Assembly (NCBI GenBank): GCA_003142185.1 | Contig: PLOR01000075.1 | Coordinates: forward strand, 1 to 48,747 | Direction of reading: 5' to 3' | Length of the DNA stretch: 48,747 nt | From: Bryobacterales bacterium | GTDB taxonomy: Bacteria; Acidobacteriota; Terriglobia; Bryobacterales; Bryobacteraceae | In this document: positions 16,845 through 25,184 of the stretch, one piece after another | How the letters are laid out: each line of letters starts with the position of its first letter | Numbering within the stretch: the first letter of the stretch is position 1 | Notes under the pieces: generated by a model | The model's database searches: none | The model's input: the letters and a program-made list of their open reading frames with translations, nothing else | Told to the model about the DNA's origin: nothing | Position numbers and translations under genes: made by a program

Positions 16845-16874
16845 TTGACTATTCTAAGGACTTTGGAACATAGT
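16845..16874 (+). promoter_or_regulatory. Possible promoter for the VWFA pair
   Basis: TTGACT at 16845-16850 and CATAGT at 16869-16874, 18 bases apart. It would give a leader of about 175 bases before ATG 17058. The 310-base gap 16748-17057 contains no gene; the leader is GC-rich and could fold, but I recognise no riboswitch. Confidence 0.35.
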
Positions 16875-17057
16875 CACAGTAGAGACTAACTGCCTCATGT
16901 GGTCAGATGCCGTCGGCAGCTCTCGGTTGCTTTCGAAGCGGCGAAACCAGAACCAGTACGCGAGCGTCGACAAGCCAGGCGTCCGCTCGGACGCCACCGA
17001 TCAAGACCAGACGGCGTCGTCCGCGGCAAACAGTTATCCTGGAATGGAGGTCGTGCT

Positions 17058-20051
17058 ATGAACGTCCGCGTTGCGGCCCGTTTCACACCCGCTCTTCTGA
17101 TTCTCTTTCCCGCCGTTGTCTCCGCTCAGCCGTTGCCGCCGTCCAGCGGCGACCAAGTCACCTTCAAGGCCGAAACCAATCTGGTGCTGGTGCCGGTGGT
17201 GGTGCGCGATTCCAAAGGGAACGCCGTCGGCAATCTGCGCAAAGAGGACTTTCAGCTCTTCGACAAAGGAAAGCCGCAGGTCGTCGCGACGTTCGCCGTC
17301 GAAGAAACCTCCGGGCAAGTGGCGCAGGACCGCAGCCTGCCGGATGCGAACACGGCGCCTGCAAATGGCGGCGCCGCGAACGCGCTGGATAAGGCAGCGA
17401 TGGTCATCCCGGAGCATTACGTCGCGCTCTTATTCGACGATCTCCACTTTAAGATCGGAAATCCGGATCCGCCTCCGGGCTACATCGGAGACGCCGCAGA
17501 CATGTGGTACGCGCGCGATGCCGCGAGAAAGATGCTGAAGACCCTGAAGCCGGCCGACCGCGTAAGCGTTTTCACGTCGTCGGGAGAAGTCATGCTCGAT
17601 TTCACGGCCGATCGGGCGAAAATCGAGGAAGCGCTCTTGAAACTCCGGCCCGGCAAACCCGTTCTCCCGACGGGTGCGAATTCGGGTCTGGCCGGGCGCG
17701 AGCTCGAGGACCAAACGCAAGACGCGGTAAAGTGGTGCGGCAACGTCGTTCGGCGTATGTCTCATCTGCCGGGCCAGCGGACGCTCGTGTTTATCTCACC
17801 CGGTTTGCTGCTGCAGGGGACGTCATGGTCGGCCGTGGGGGACACCATGAGTTTGATCGACCAGGCGATCCGGTCGCGCGTAGTCGTCAACAGCCTGGAC
17901 GCGCGTGGGCTCAGCCCCACCCCTCTCCGTATCGCCGGCCCCTTCCAGGAGTTCCAGATGCGGGTGACCAATGGCACGGGGGGCACATACATCCGCGACG
18001 CCAACGATCTGAACGGAGCCATGGAGCGGCTGGCCGCTACGCCAAAGTACATTTATGTTCTGGGCTTCTCGCCGCAGGGCATCAAAGAGGATGGCAGCTT
18101 CCATGCGCTGACCGTGAAGCTGGTGAGCGGCCACAAGCTCGATGTTCAGGCCCGCGCGGGCTACATAACGTCCGACGCGAAGGAACTGGCTCGCAGACGG
18201 AAGCAGCCGGTCTCTCCGGACAAGGCGGCTGCGGTCCAGGTAGACGAGGCGGAGACCAAGGCGATCGCCGCGGCGATTGGTATCGCACCCGCGACGAAGG
18301 TTGAGGCGCATCCCGAAGCAGCGCTGGCGACGGCGCCCGCGCCGGTACCGCCCAAAGCGTCCTCCACCGCGCTGGCGCCCACTGCGCCGGTGCGTACTGA
18401 AGAAATCACCACGCATGACGAGCCGGTGACCTTCAAGGTGCAGAGCAACCTGGTGGAGGTTCCCGTTATCGTGCGCGACCGCCAAGGTCATGCCGTCGGG
18501 AATCTGCGGCAAGAGGACTTTCGCGTCTTCGACAAAGGTAAACAGCAGCCGATCGCTAAGTTTTCCGTCCAGAAGGCGGCCGCGCCAACCGCGCCGGAAG
18601 CACACGCTGAAAACGCCCCTGCCGAAGGTGCCCACGCGGAAAGCGCCCACGCCTCCGGCCTCTCCAATGGATCTGCCGCGCCACCGGTGTTTCCTCACCG
18701 CTTTATCGCCTTCGTATTTGACGACGTGAATATCCGTTCGGAGGATTTGCCGCAGGTACGCGCTGCGGTCGAGAGATACGTGAACTCGTCGCTCGGCCCG
18801 CAAGACCGCGTGGCTCTCTTTACAACCTCCGGCCAGATCGGCGTTGATTTCACCGGCAGCCGGGAAGCGCTGAGCGGGCCGCTACTGAAGATTGCGCCCA
18901 ACCCTATCGCGCAAGCGGTGTACGGTTCCTGCGGCACGTACGTGAGCTATTTTCAGGCGGTGCAGATCGACCAGCAGGTTGGCCTCCAACCCTCTCCGTC
19001 GGATGTTAGTAAATGCCTCGCGTTGCGGGTTGCCGTCGAAGAATATGTCGATTTCCATACCGCTATGCAGTATGTGCGCGATGCTTACACCAGCGGGCTG
19101 CAGGAGACGCGCGCGGCGCTGGCGACGCTCAAGATTGTCGTCCAGCGCATGGCGGCGATGCCGGGACAACGAAGCGTGGTTCTGGTATCGCCCGGTTTCT
19201 TTGTCCCAGCCGACCTCCAGCAGGCAAGCTCCGATCTGATGGAACTCGCCATTCGATCCAAGGTGGTGGTCAGTAGCATCGACGCGCGGGGGGTCTGGAC
19301 CATGCCAAGCTTCGATCCCTGCCGGGGAGGCGCTCCCGCGAACGTGATACAGGATGAGGTTGCGTTCAGACAACTTGAGGCGGAGGCCAACACCGATGAG
19401 CTCCTCGCGCTGGCAGAGGACACCGGCGGGACGGCAAATCGCAACAATGATTTCGATGGCGGCGTGCGGAAAGCGGCGGCTGCGCCCGAGTATCTCTACC
19501 TCTTGGGTTTCGTTCCCCAAGACCTGAAGCTCGACGGCAGCTTCCATACCTTGAAAGTCATTGTGAACTCCTCTCAGAAAGCAAGCCTGCAGGTGCGCCG
19601 CGGCTACTGGGCGCCGAAACACGCGGAGGATGAGCTGGCGGTTTCCAAGCAGGAGATCGAGAGCGCCGTGTTTTCGCGCGAGGAGATCCATAACCTTCCC
19701 GTGGAGATGCATACCCAGGTGACAAAGACCGGCGAACAGGCCAAGCTGAACGTGCTGGCCAGCGTGGACCTGAAGCTGATCCACCTGCGCAAGGCGGATG
19801 ACCGGAACCGGAACGATGTAACCATCGTGGCCGCGCTGTTCGATTCCAACGGCAATTTCATCGCCGGACAGCAGAAGATCTTGCAGCTTCGTCTCCTCGA
19901 TGACACCGTGCAGACGCTGGAACGAAGGCCTCCCGTCACCATCGATACGAACTTCGACGTGCACCCCGGCGCATACCTGGTCCGGCTGGTGGCGCGCGAT
20001 GCCGAAGGCCAAGAGCTTACGGCGGAGAATGCAAGCGTACAAATTCAGTAA
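17058..20051 (+). CDS. Protein with two VWFA-related acidobacterial domains
   Basis: 997 residues from ATG 17058, which has a GGAGG site 7 bases upstream and starts a clean signal peptide (cleaved near VVSAQ). Two tandem copies of the VWFA-related acidobacterial domain (TIGR03436-like): about 30-370 and 450-830. Each starts with the same block (LVLVPVVVRDSKGNAVGNLR / LVEVPVIVRDRQGHAVGNLR then EDF..FDKGK), then a FDD loop (D127-D128; D555-D556), an LPGQR/MPGQR segment with an FISPG or VSPGF strand, and YVLGF or YLLGF near the end. A linker rich in Ala/Pro separates them; a beta-rich tail of about 150 residues follows. Surface or periplasmic binding protein (inference). The next gene starts 22 bases downstream, so they form an operon. 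Confidence 0.9.
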   Translation: MNVRVAARFTPALLILFPAVVSAQPLPPSSGDQVTFKAETNLVLVPVVVRDSKGNAVGNLRKEDFQLFDKGKPQVVATFAVEETSGQVAQDRSLPDANTAPANGGAANALDKAAMVIPEHYVALLFDDLHFKIGNPDPPPGYIGDAADMWYARDAARKMLKTLKPADRVSVFTSSGEVMLDFTADRAKIEEALLKLRPGKPVLPTGANSGLAGRELEDQTQDAVKWCGNVVRRMSHLPGQRTLVFISPGLLLQGTSWSAVGDTMSLIDQAIRSRVVVNSLDARGLSPTPLRIAGPFQEFQMRVTNGTGGTYIRDANDLNGAMERLAATPKYIYVLGFSPQGIKEDGSFHALTVKLVSGHKLDVQARAGYITSDAKELARRRKQPVSPDKAAAVQVDEAETKAIAAAIGIAPATKVEAHPEAALATAPAPVPPKASSTALAPTAPVRTEEITTHDEPVTFKVQSNLVEVPVIVRDRQGHAVGNLRQEDFRVFDKGKQQPIAKFSVQKAAAPTAPEAHAENAPAEGAHAESAHASGLSNGSAAPPVFPHRFIAFVFDDVNIRSEDLPQVRAAVERYVNSSLGPQDRVALFTTSGQIGVDFTGSREALSGPLLKIAPNPIAQAVYGSCGTYVSYFQAVQIDQQVGLQPSPSDVSKCLALRVAVEEYVDFHTAMQYVRDAYTSGLQETRAALATLKIVVQRMAAMPGQRSVVLVSPGFFVPADLQQASSDLMELAIRSKVVVSSIDARGVWTMPSFDPCRGGAPANVIQDEVAFRQLEAEANTDELLALAEDTGGTANRNNDFDGGVRKAAAAPEYLYLLGFVPQDLKLDGSFHTLKVIVNSSQKASLQVRRGYWAPKHAEDELAVSKQEIESAVFSREEIHNLPVEMHTQVTKTGEQAKLNVLASVDLKLIHLRKADDRNRNDVTIVAALFDSNGNFIAGQQKILQLRLLDDTVQTLERRPPVTIDTNFDVHPGAYLVRLVARDAEGQELTAENASVQIQ

Positions 20052-20073
20052 TCTGGTGGTAGGAAGGTAAATC

Positions 20074-21129
20074 ATGCGCACGGTTATCTTATTAGGAGTG
20101 ACGGTGATTTTTCTGTCCGGGGCTGTGGCCCAGCCGCAGTCCGGCGGGACGTTTAAGACGGGTGTGACCGTGATCCAGGTCCCCGTGGTGGTTCGCGACC
20201 ACGACGGCCATGTGGTGAGCAATCTCGGCAAGGACGACTTTCAACTCTTCACCGACGGAAAACGGCAGGAGATCACCACCTTCTCGGTGGAGAACCCCGG
20301 GCAGGCCGCCCCCGATAGATCGCTGCCCGATGGAAAGGCGCCCGCGGCGCAGCCCGCGGGCGGAACGGGAACGGAGATTCCGGCCCGCTTCATCACGTAT
20401 CTCTTCGACGACGTCAACATCCGGGACTTCGGCGACCTGAAGCGCATTCGCGACGCCGCCGCGCGGCAACTTGGCGCATTGCAGCCCGGCGATCGCGCGG
20501 CCATCTTCACATCGTCATGCACTTTATCACTCGATTTCACCAACGACCGGGCGAAGTTGCAGGACGCCTTATCTCGCCTGCAATCGCGTCCGCCGTCAAT
20601 CTGCCGCGTCGCGCAGACCCAGACACTCCAGTTAGAGTTATTGAAAGCGGTGGTGAAAAAGATGTCCAACCTGCCGGCGCGGCGGGACATCATACTCGTC
20701 TCTTCCGGGTTCTATATAGCGCCCCTGCGCCCTACCGAAGAATCGGACACGATCGAGGCTGCCATTCGCGCCAAAGTGTCGATCGACGCCATTGATATCG
20801 GCGAGGCAACCGATTACACCGGCGGCGCAGCCGCCAGCGCCTCGAGTTCCGGCGGCGGCATGGCGCGGCCTTACGGTAATGCGAACCCGGCGAATCCTAT
20901 CGTGCTGGTCGACCTGGCGCATGGGACCGGCGGCACGTACGTAACCGGGAACGACTTCGACGTGAGCTTCCGCAAGCTGTCCACTCCGGAGAGTCACTAT
21001 GTATTGGGCTTTGTTCCCGCTGCCAAGGCGGACGGCCGCTTTCATAAATTGAAGGTGAAACTCGACGACTCGCGCAGGCTGACCGTCGAGGCCCGCAGCC
21101 AGTATTACGCGGCACCGCACACCGAGTGA
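20074..21129 (+). CDS. VWFA-related acidobacterial domain protein
   Basis: 351 residues: signal peptide (MRTVILLGVTVIFLSGAVAQ) and a single VWFA-related domain closely similar to the two in the upstream gene (VIQVPVVVRDHDGHVVSNLG, DDFQLFTDGKRQEITTFSVE, FDDVNIRDFGD with D112-D113, LPARRDIILVSSGFY, HYVLGFVP). A GGAAGG site precedes the ATG. It probably arose by duplication from the upstream gene and is co-transcribed with it. Ends 116 bases before the stop of a convergent CRTAC1 gene, with a long hairpin in the gap. Confidence 0.9.
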   Translation: MRTVILLGVTVIFLSGAVAQPQSGGTFKTGVTVIQVPVVVRDHDGHVVSNLGKDDFQLFTDGKRQEITTFSVENPGQAAPDRSLPDGKAPAAQPAGGTGTEIPARFITYLFDDVNIRDFGDLKRIRDAAARQLGALQPGDRAAIFTSSCTLSLDFTNDRAKLQDALSRLQSRPPSICRVAQTQTLQLELLKAVVKKMSNLPARRDIILVSSGFYIAPLRPTEESDTIEAAIRAKVSIDAIDIGEATDYTGGAAASASSSGGGMARPYGNANPANPIVLVDLAHGTGGTYVTGNDFDVSFRKLSTPESHYVLGFVPAAKADGRFHKLKVKLDDSRRLTVEARSQYYAAPHTE

Positions 21130-21157
21130 CCAGGCTCGATTGTCGCTGAGTAGCGAC

Positions 21158-21237
21158 GTTGACAGGCGAAAGCGTCTGTCCCACCTTGCCGCCGAAGGAC
21201 CAGCAGGCCTGTGGGACAGGCGCTTCCGCCTGTCAAC
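21158..21237. repeat. 27-bp inverted repeat between convergent genes
   Basis: Arms 21158-21184 and 21211-21237 match at 25 of 27 positions, spacer 26 bases. The arms carry TTGACAGGCG and CTGTCCCAC, shared in part with the hairpin cluster at 48311-48389 (TTGACAGACG, CTGTCCTACC), so both belong to one repeat family. Position between two stops fits a bidirectional transcript end, though no T-tract follows. Confidence 0.75.
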
Positions 21238-21245
21238 CGCCTGGT

Positions 21246-22910
21246 TCAGCGTTCCGGTTCGGTCACCGTCAGAATCTGGTCGGCCTTTACCTTCTTCAGG
21301 GTCTGCACAATCCCGCTGGGCCAGCGGATCTCCAGCGACTGAATCGCTTTCTCAGTCCCTAACCCGAAGTGCACCCGCTTGTCACTCGACGACATGAAGC
21401 CGACGGAAGTTGTCACATGGTTATAGAGTGTGCGGCCCGAGACCGTAGTCAGTTTCAGCGTCGCGCCGATACCGTCGCGATTGCTGCGGCGGCCGATGGT
21501 GTTGACCAGCAGCCAGTGATTGCCATTATCGGCGGAGTTCATGAGGATGCGCGGCTTCTCATCGAGCGATGTCACGACCAGGTCCAAAAAGCCGTCGTTA
21601 TTCAGGTCCACGAAGGCCGAGCCGCGCTGGAACCCGGCATGATTGAAGTCCGGGCCTAACTGCGCGGAGACATCCCGGAACTCCTTGCCGTCTACGTTTT
21701 CGAACATGGTATCCGGTTGGCGCGAGGTCTGGCCCATGTTATCGACTTCTCCATTGGAAGAGTAGAGATCCTTCCATCCGTCGTTATTGTAGTCGACGAA
21801 ACCGTTGCTCCAGCCGGAGCTATGCACGCTCAAACGCGATAAGTGAGATATGCCGGAAGCATAGTTCATGTACTTACCGCCTATGTTGCGGTACAGTCCC
21901 CATATCTGGCCCTTGAGGTTGTTATAGAAGAGGTCCGGCCAGCCATCGTTGTCGTAGTCTTTGGCGTCGGCGCCCATGGACGAATGCGCATTGCCGCTGT
22001 CGTCATAGGCGACGCCCCACTCGTATCCGGATTCCTTGAACGTCCCGTTTTTCTGGTTGATGAAGAGAAAATTGCGCACAGTATCGTTGGCCACGAACAC
22101 GTCCATATAGCCATCGCCGTTGAAATCCGCGATGGCAATGCCCATTCCCTTGCCCAGTTCCTGGCCGAACCCGGACGAGTCAGTCACATCTTCGAAGCGG
22201 CCATTGCCGAGGTTGTGATAGAGACGGTGCGCGACGCTGGGATATACCTTGGGATGGCAATAGTATTCCTGGCCGTTCACCGCGCAGATCTTATCGATCT
22301 GAGGTGTCCAGACCGTGTAATTGGAGACGATGAGATCCAGCTTACCGTCGTTGTCGTAGTCGAACCACGCGGCGGCGACACTAAGGACATCCTTCGGCTT
22401 GGTGATTCCGGAACCCTCCGTAACGTCAGTGAACGTGCCGTCGCCGTTGTTGTGGTACAGCGTGTTGCGCCCCGCGTTGCAGATGAACAGATCCTCGTAG
22501 CCGTCGTTGTCGTAGTCGCCGGCGGCCACACCGAAGCTGAATCCTAGGTCCTTGCCGAGCAGACCGGCGCGCGCGGTGACATCCTCGAACGTGCCATCGC
22601 CGCGATTGCGCAGCAGGCAGTTGTAGAAACGCGCATCGGTCTTCTCTAGTTCAGGCAGCTTGGCGCCGTTGGTGAAGAAAAGGTCCATGCGGCCGTCGTT
22701 GTCGAAATCGAAGGCCGCCACTCCGCCGCACATGGTTTGCGGGAAATACTTCCGGCCGGTGAAGTTGTTATCCGTGCGGTAAGCGAAGTTGGATTTGGGA
22801 GCGATATCGGTGAAATGCGGCCGGCGTGTCTCGGTTTCGGCGCCGCGCGCGGCCACCCACAACGCATGACCCGCCACACACAATGCCACCGCGGCCCACC
22901 ACCGCCTCAT
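21246..22910 (-). CDS. CRTAC1 family protein, last gene of the CRTAC1/TPR operon
   Basis: 554 residues with a signal peptide (MRRWWAAVALCVAGHALWVA). Seven calcium-type loops are visible: DFDNDGRMD, DYDNDGYED, DYDNDGKLD, DFNGDGYMD, DYDNDGWPD, DYNNDGWKD, DLNNDGFLD; this fits a seven-bladed propeller. The ASPIC/UnbV domain is at the C-terminus (SNRDGIGATLKLT, YNHVTTSVGFMSSSDKRVHF, LEIRWPSGIVQTLKKVKADQ). The ATG overlaps the stop of the upstream TPR gene by 4 bases (ATGA), so it is translationally coupled. Together with the first gene of the operon it frames two TPR proteins. Confidence 0.93.
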   Translation of the reverse strand: MRRWWAAVALCVAGHALWVAARGAETETRRPHFTDIAPKSNFAYRTDNNFTGRKYFPQTMCGGVAAFDFDNDGRMDLFFTNGAKLPELEKTDARFYNCLLRNRGDGTFEDVTARAGLLGKDLGFSFGVAAGDYDNDGYEDLFICNAGRNTLYHNNGDGTFTDVTEGSGITKPKDVLSVAAAWFDYDNDGKLDLIVSNYTVWTPQIDKICAVNGQEYYCHPKVYPSVAHRLYHNLGNGRFEDVTDSSGFGQELGKGMGIAIADFNGDGYMDVFVANDTVRNFLFINQKNGTFKESGYEWGVAYDDSGNAHSSMGADAKDYDNDGWPDLFYNNLKGQIWGLYRNIGGKYMNYASGISHLSRLSVHSSGWSNGFVDYNNDGWKDLYSSNGEVDNMGQTSRQPDTMFENVDGKEFRDVSAQLGPDFNHAGFQRGSAFVDLNNDGFLDLVVTSLDEKPRILMNSADNGNHWLLVNTIGRRSNRDGIGATLKLTTVSGRTLYNHVTTSVGFMSSSDKRVHFGLGTEKAIQSLEIRWPSGIVQTLKKVKADQILTVTEPER

Positions 22911-24034
22911 CTCGGTTTGGCTCCCGTCAGGGGGAGGTCTCTCTGATCCATGAGTTTCTGGGAGATGGCGCGTTCGCGATCGCCGTCCGCGCCGCGATTC
23001 AGCCGGTAGTAGACGGTCCCCAGAGTAGCGTGCGCTTCCGCGAAATCGGGCGACTCCGCGATCAAAGCTTCCAGCGCCTGGCGAGCCTGCTCGGGTTTGC
23101 CGGTGGCCAGATCGACATTCGCCAATTGATACCGGACCCCCGGATCGTTAGGGCGCGTCCTGAGAGCGAGATCGAAATAGCGGCGCGCCTCCGCGTAGTC
23201 CTGGTCCTGCTTGGCCAGCACGCCCATATTCAGGTTGGAGGTGAATTCGGCGGGATCCAGGGCGAGTTCCTGGGTGAAGACGGAGCGCGCGCGTTCGGGC
23301 TCTCCATCGGTAAGCAGCAGTTCGCCCAAACGAGCATGAGCCCCGGGTAGGCGGGGGTTCAGGGCGACCGCCTTCTCCAGGTCGACCAGCGCGCCGTCGC
23401 GGTTGTGCGCGCTCAGTTCCAGAGTGCCCCGCAGCAGACGGGCTTCGGCCGAATCGCCCCGGCTGAGAATGCGATGAATGACGGCTGCGCCGCCGGCCGC
23501 CTGGCCATCGCCGATGAGAGCGGTTCCATAGAGATAGTCGAACGCCGGATCGCCGGCCTTGCTTTCCTCGAGCGAGGCCAGCAGGGTCACAGCTTCCTTA
23601 TACCTTGCGAGGTTGTTATAACAACTGGCGAGGAGGAGGGTGACCTGCTCTTTGAACTGAGGCGCGAGAGAGACGGCCTGCTCGAAGCGGGCGGCGGCTT
23701 CGGCGAGGCGGCCCGTTTTGTAATAGGCGAGACCCACATTCAGCAGGAGGGCAGGGTTGTCCGGGCTCTTGCGAAGAGCGCGGTCGTATTCCGCGATGGC
23801 CTCGTCGTAGTGGCCCGCGCGGGCCAGCGCGGCGCCCAAATTCGAACGCGCCTGCACGGAATCGGGCTCGGCGGCGAGGTATTCGCGATACGCGCGGATC
23901 GCGCCATCCAGATCGCCTGCCTGTTGCAGGGTAATGGCATGTTGGAGAAGCGCTTCGGAACTGGCGGCGGGCTGCGCGCAAAGAGCGGAGGCGAGGAGGC
24001 CGATGATGACGCAGAGTGAAGTCAACGTGGTCAC
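22907..24034 (-). CDS. Secreted TPR protein, type A, in CRTAC1 operon
   Basis: 375 residues, GTG start at 24034 overlapping the upstream stop by 4 bases. Signal peptide MTTLTSLCVIIGLLASALCA. TPR units run throughout (LDGAIRAYREYLAAEPDSVQ, EAIAEYDRALRKSPDNPALL, LAYYKTGRLAEAAARFEQAV and others). The C-terminal block SPDFAEAHATLGTVYYRLNR..DGDRERA matches the type A paralogues at 13923-15053 and 40460-41542. Likely a periplasmic or outer-surface scaffold that partners the CRTAC1 propellers encoded on either side of the TPR pair; this partnership is inferred from coupling only. Confidence 0.88.
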   Translation of the reverse strand: MTTLTSLCVIIGLLASALCAQPAASSEALLQHAITLQQAGDLDGAIRAYREYLAAEPDSVQARSNLGAALARAGHYDEAIAEYDRALRKSPDNPALLLNVGLAYYKTGRLAEAAARFEQAVSLAPQFKEQVTLLLASCYNNLARYKEAVTLLASLEESKAGDPAFDYLYGTALIGDGQAAGGAAVIHRILSRGDSAEARLLRGTLELSAHNRDGALVDLEKAVALNPRLPGAHARLGELLLTDGEPERARSVFTQELALDPAEFTSNLNMGVLAKQDQDYAEARRYFDLALRTRPNDPGVRYQLANVDLATGKPEQARQALEALIAESPDFAEAHATLGTVYYRLNRGADGDRERAISQKLMDQRDLPLTGAKPR

Positions 24035-25182
24035 TGGCCTATCTCACCAGCCAATTTCTTCAGGCGGGCGAATTCGGCTCGTTCGCGGGCCGCTTCGCCC
24101 GTTCTGCCCGCCATGGTGTAAGCTGTCGCCAAAGACAAGCGCACTTGCGGACTGTCCGCGGCCTGTTGCCGGGCGATCTCGAGCTCCTTAATTCCCTGTT
24201 CCACCTCACCATCGCTAGCCAGCAGCTTGCCCAGCACTGCGTGGGCCCCGAAGAATTGAGGACCCGCCTCCACCGCGCGCCGCGCGTACGCAATGGCTGT
24301 ATCTAAATCGCCGCGCACCTCATACTCCAAGGCAACGTTCGTCAGGGCCTCCGTATGTTTCGGGTTCAGCTCCAGTTCTTTCTGATATTCGCGCAGACTC
24401 CCATCCTTATCGGTCGCTGCCAGGAACAACCCATAGAGATAGTGGACGTTGGGAGCCTTAGGATAGCGGGCCAGTAGCTCCGCGAAGTACTTTTCAGCCG
24501 CCGCGCGATCCCTCTCCGCCATCGCACAGACAGCTCTCCCGGCGCTCTCAACCAAGTCCTTGTCGCTTGGCTGCAGCTCTTCGGGAAAGATAGGCCGGCG
24601 CAGACCGGCCAGCCCCGCGGCCTCAATTACGGCCGGGCCGGCACCGCCATCCTCCACCACAGTCATCAGAACTTGCATAGCGGACTCATATTCCTGGAGT
24701 CGCGTGAGCAGCAACATCTCGTGAAACAATACCACCCGCCTGACCTGCGGGTCGTCGCCCAAACCTAAGCGGCGTGCCTGATAGATGTGATTGAGCGCCC
24801 TGGCGTACTCCTTCGTTTCAAACTCGCACAGGCCCAGCAGTGCGAAGCCCGGGCCCGTCGTATGATCCAGGTCGATCAGCCGGCGCAGGGAGTCCCGCGC
24901 TTCAGGATACTGGTTCTGGTCGTAAAGCAGCTCGCCCAGGAACCACCAGCCGTCCGCCCACGAAGGGCGCAGCCCGACCGCCTGGCGGTACAACCCGATC
25001 GCGGCCTCGAGGCGGTTTTGCGTGCGCGCCTCGGTGGCCGCCTTCGACACCCGGTCGAACGCGGCAGGGGCGGACTCGGGCGCCCTCTGATCGGCGGCGG
25101 CAATCGGACCCAGAAGCGCAGCGAGGGAGAGAGTCGCGGCCGCGCGCCACAGGACTGGAGTGCCGCCCCACGCAAAATGCAT
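24031..25182 (-). CDS. Secreted TPR protein, type B, in CRTAC1 operon
   Basis: 383 residues from ATG 25182, two bases after the upstream stop. A longer reading frame runs to 26130, but its first half is the wrong frame of the CRTAC1 gene, so it is not the start. Signal peptide about 1-29 (ending GPIAAADQ). TPR units: AAIGLYRQAVGLRPSWADGW, DSLRRLIDLDHTTGPGFALL, then after a divergent middle (about 130-215) more repeats (AAEKYFAELLARYPKAPNVH, EYQKELELNPKHTEALTNVA). The paralogue at 41587-42747 shares the order and the GLG-containing turn (RRLGLGDD / EELGLGGN). Probably a scaffold in the same complex as the neighbours. Confidence 0.88.
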   Translation of the reverse strand: MHFAWGGTPVLWRAAATLSLAALLGPIAAADQRAPESAPAAFDRVSKAATEARTQNRLEAAIGLYRQAVGLRPSWADGWWFLGELLYDQNQYPEARDSLRRLIDLDHTTGPGFALLGLCEFETKEYARALNHIYQARRLGLGDDPQVRRVVLFHEMLLLTRLQEYESAMQVLMTVVEDGGAGPAVIEAAGLAGLRRPIFPEELQPSDKDLVESAGRAVCAMAERDRAAAEKYFAELLARYPKAPNVHYLYGLFLAATDKDGSLREYQKELELNPKHTEALTNVALEYEVRGDLDTAIAYARRAVEAGPQFFGAHAVLGKLLASDGEVEQGIKELEIARQQAADSPQVRLSLATAYTMAGRTGEAARERAEFARLKKLAGEIGQ

Positions 25183-25184
25183 CG

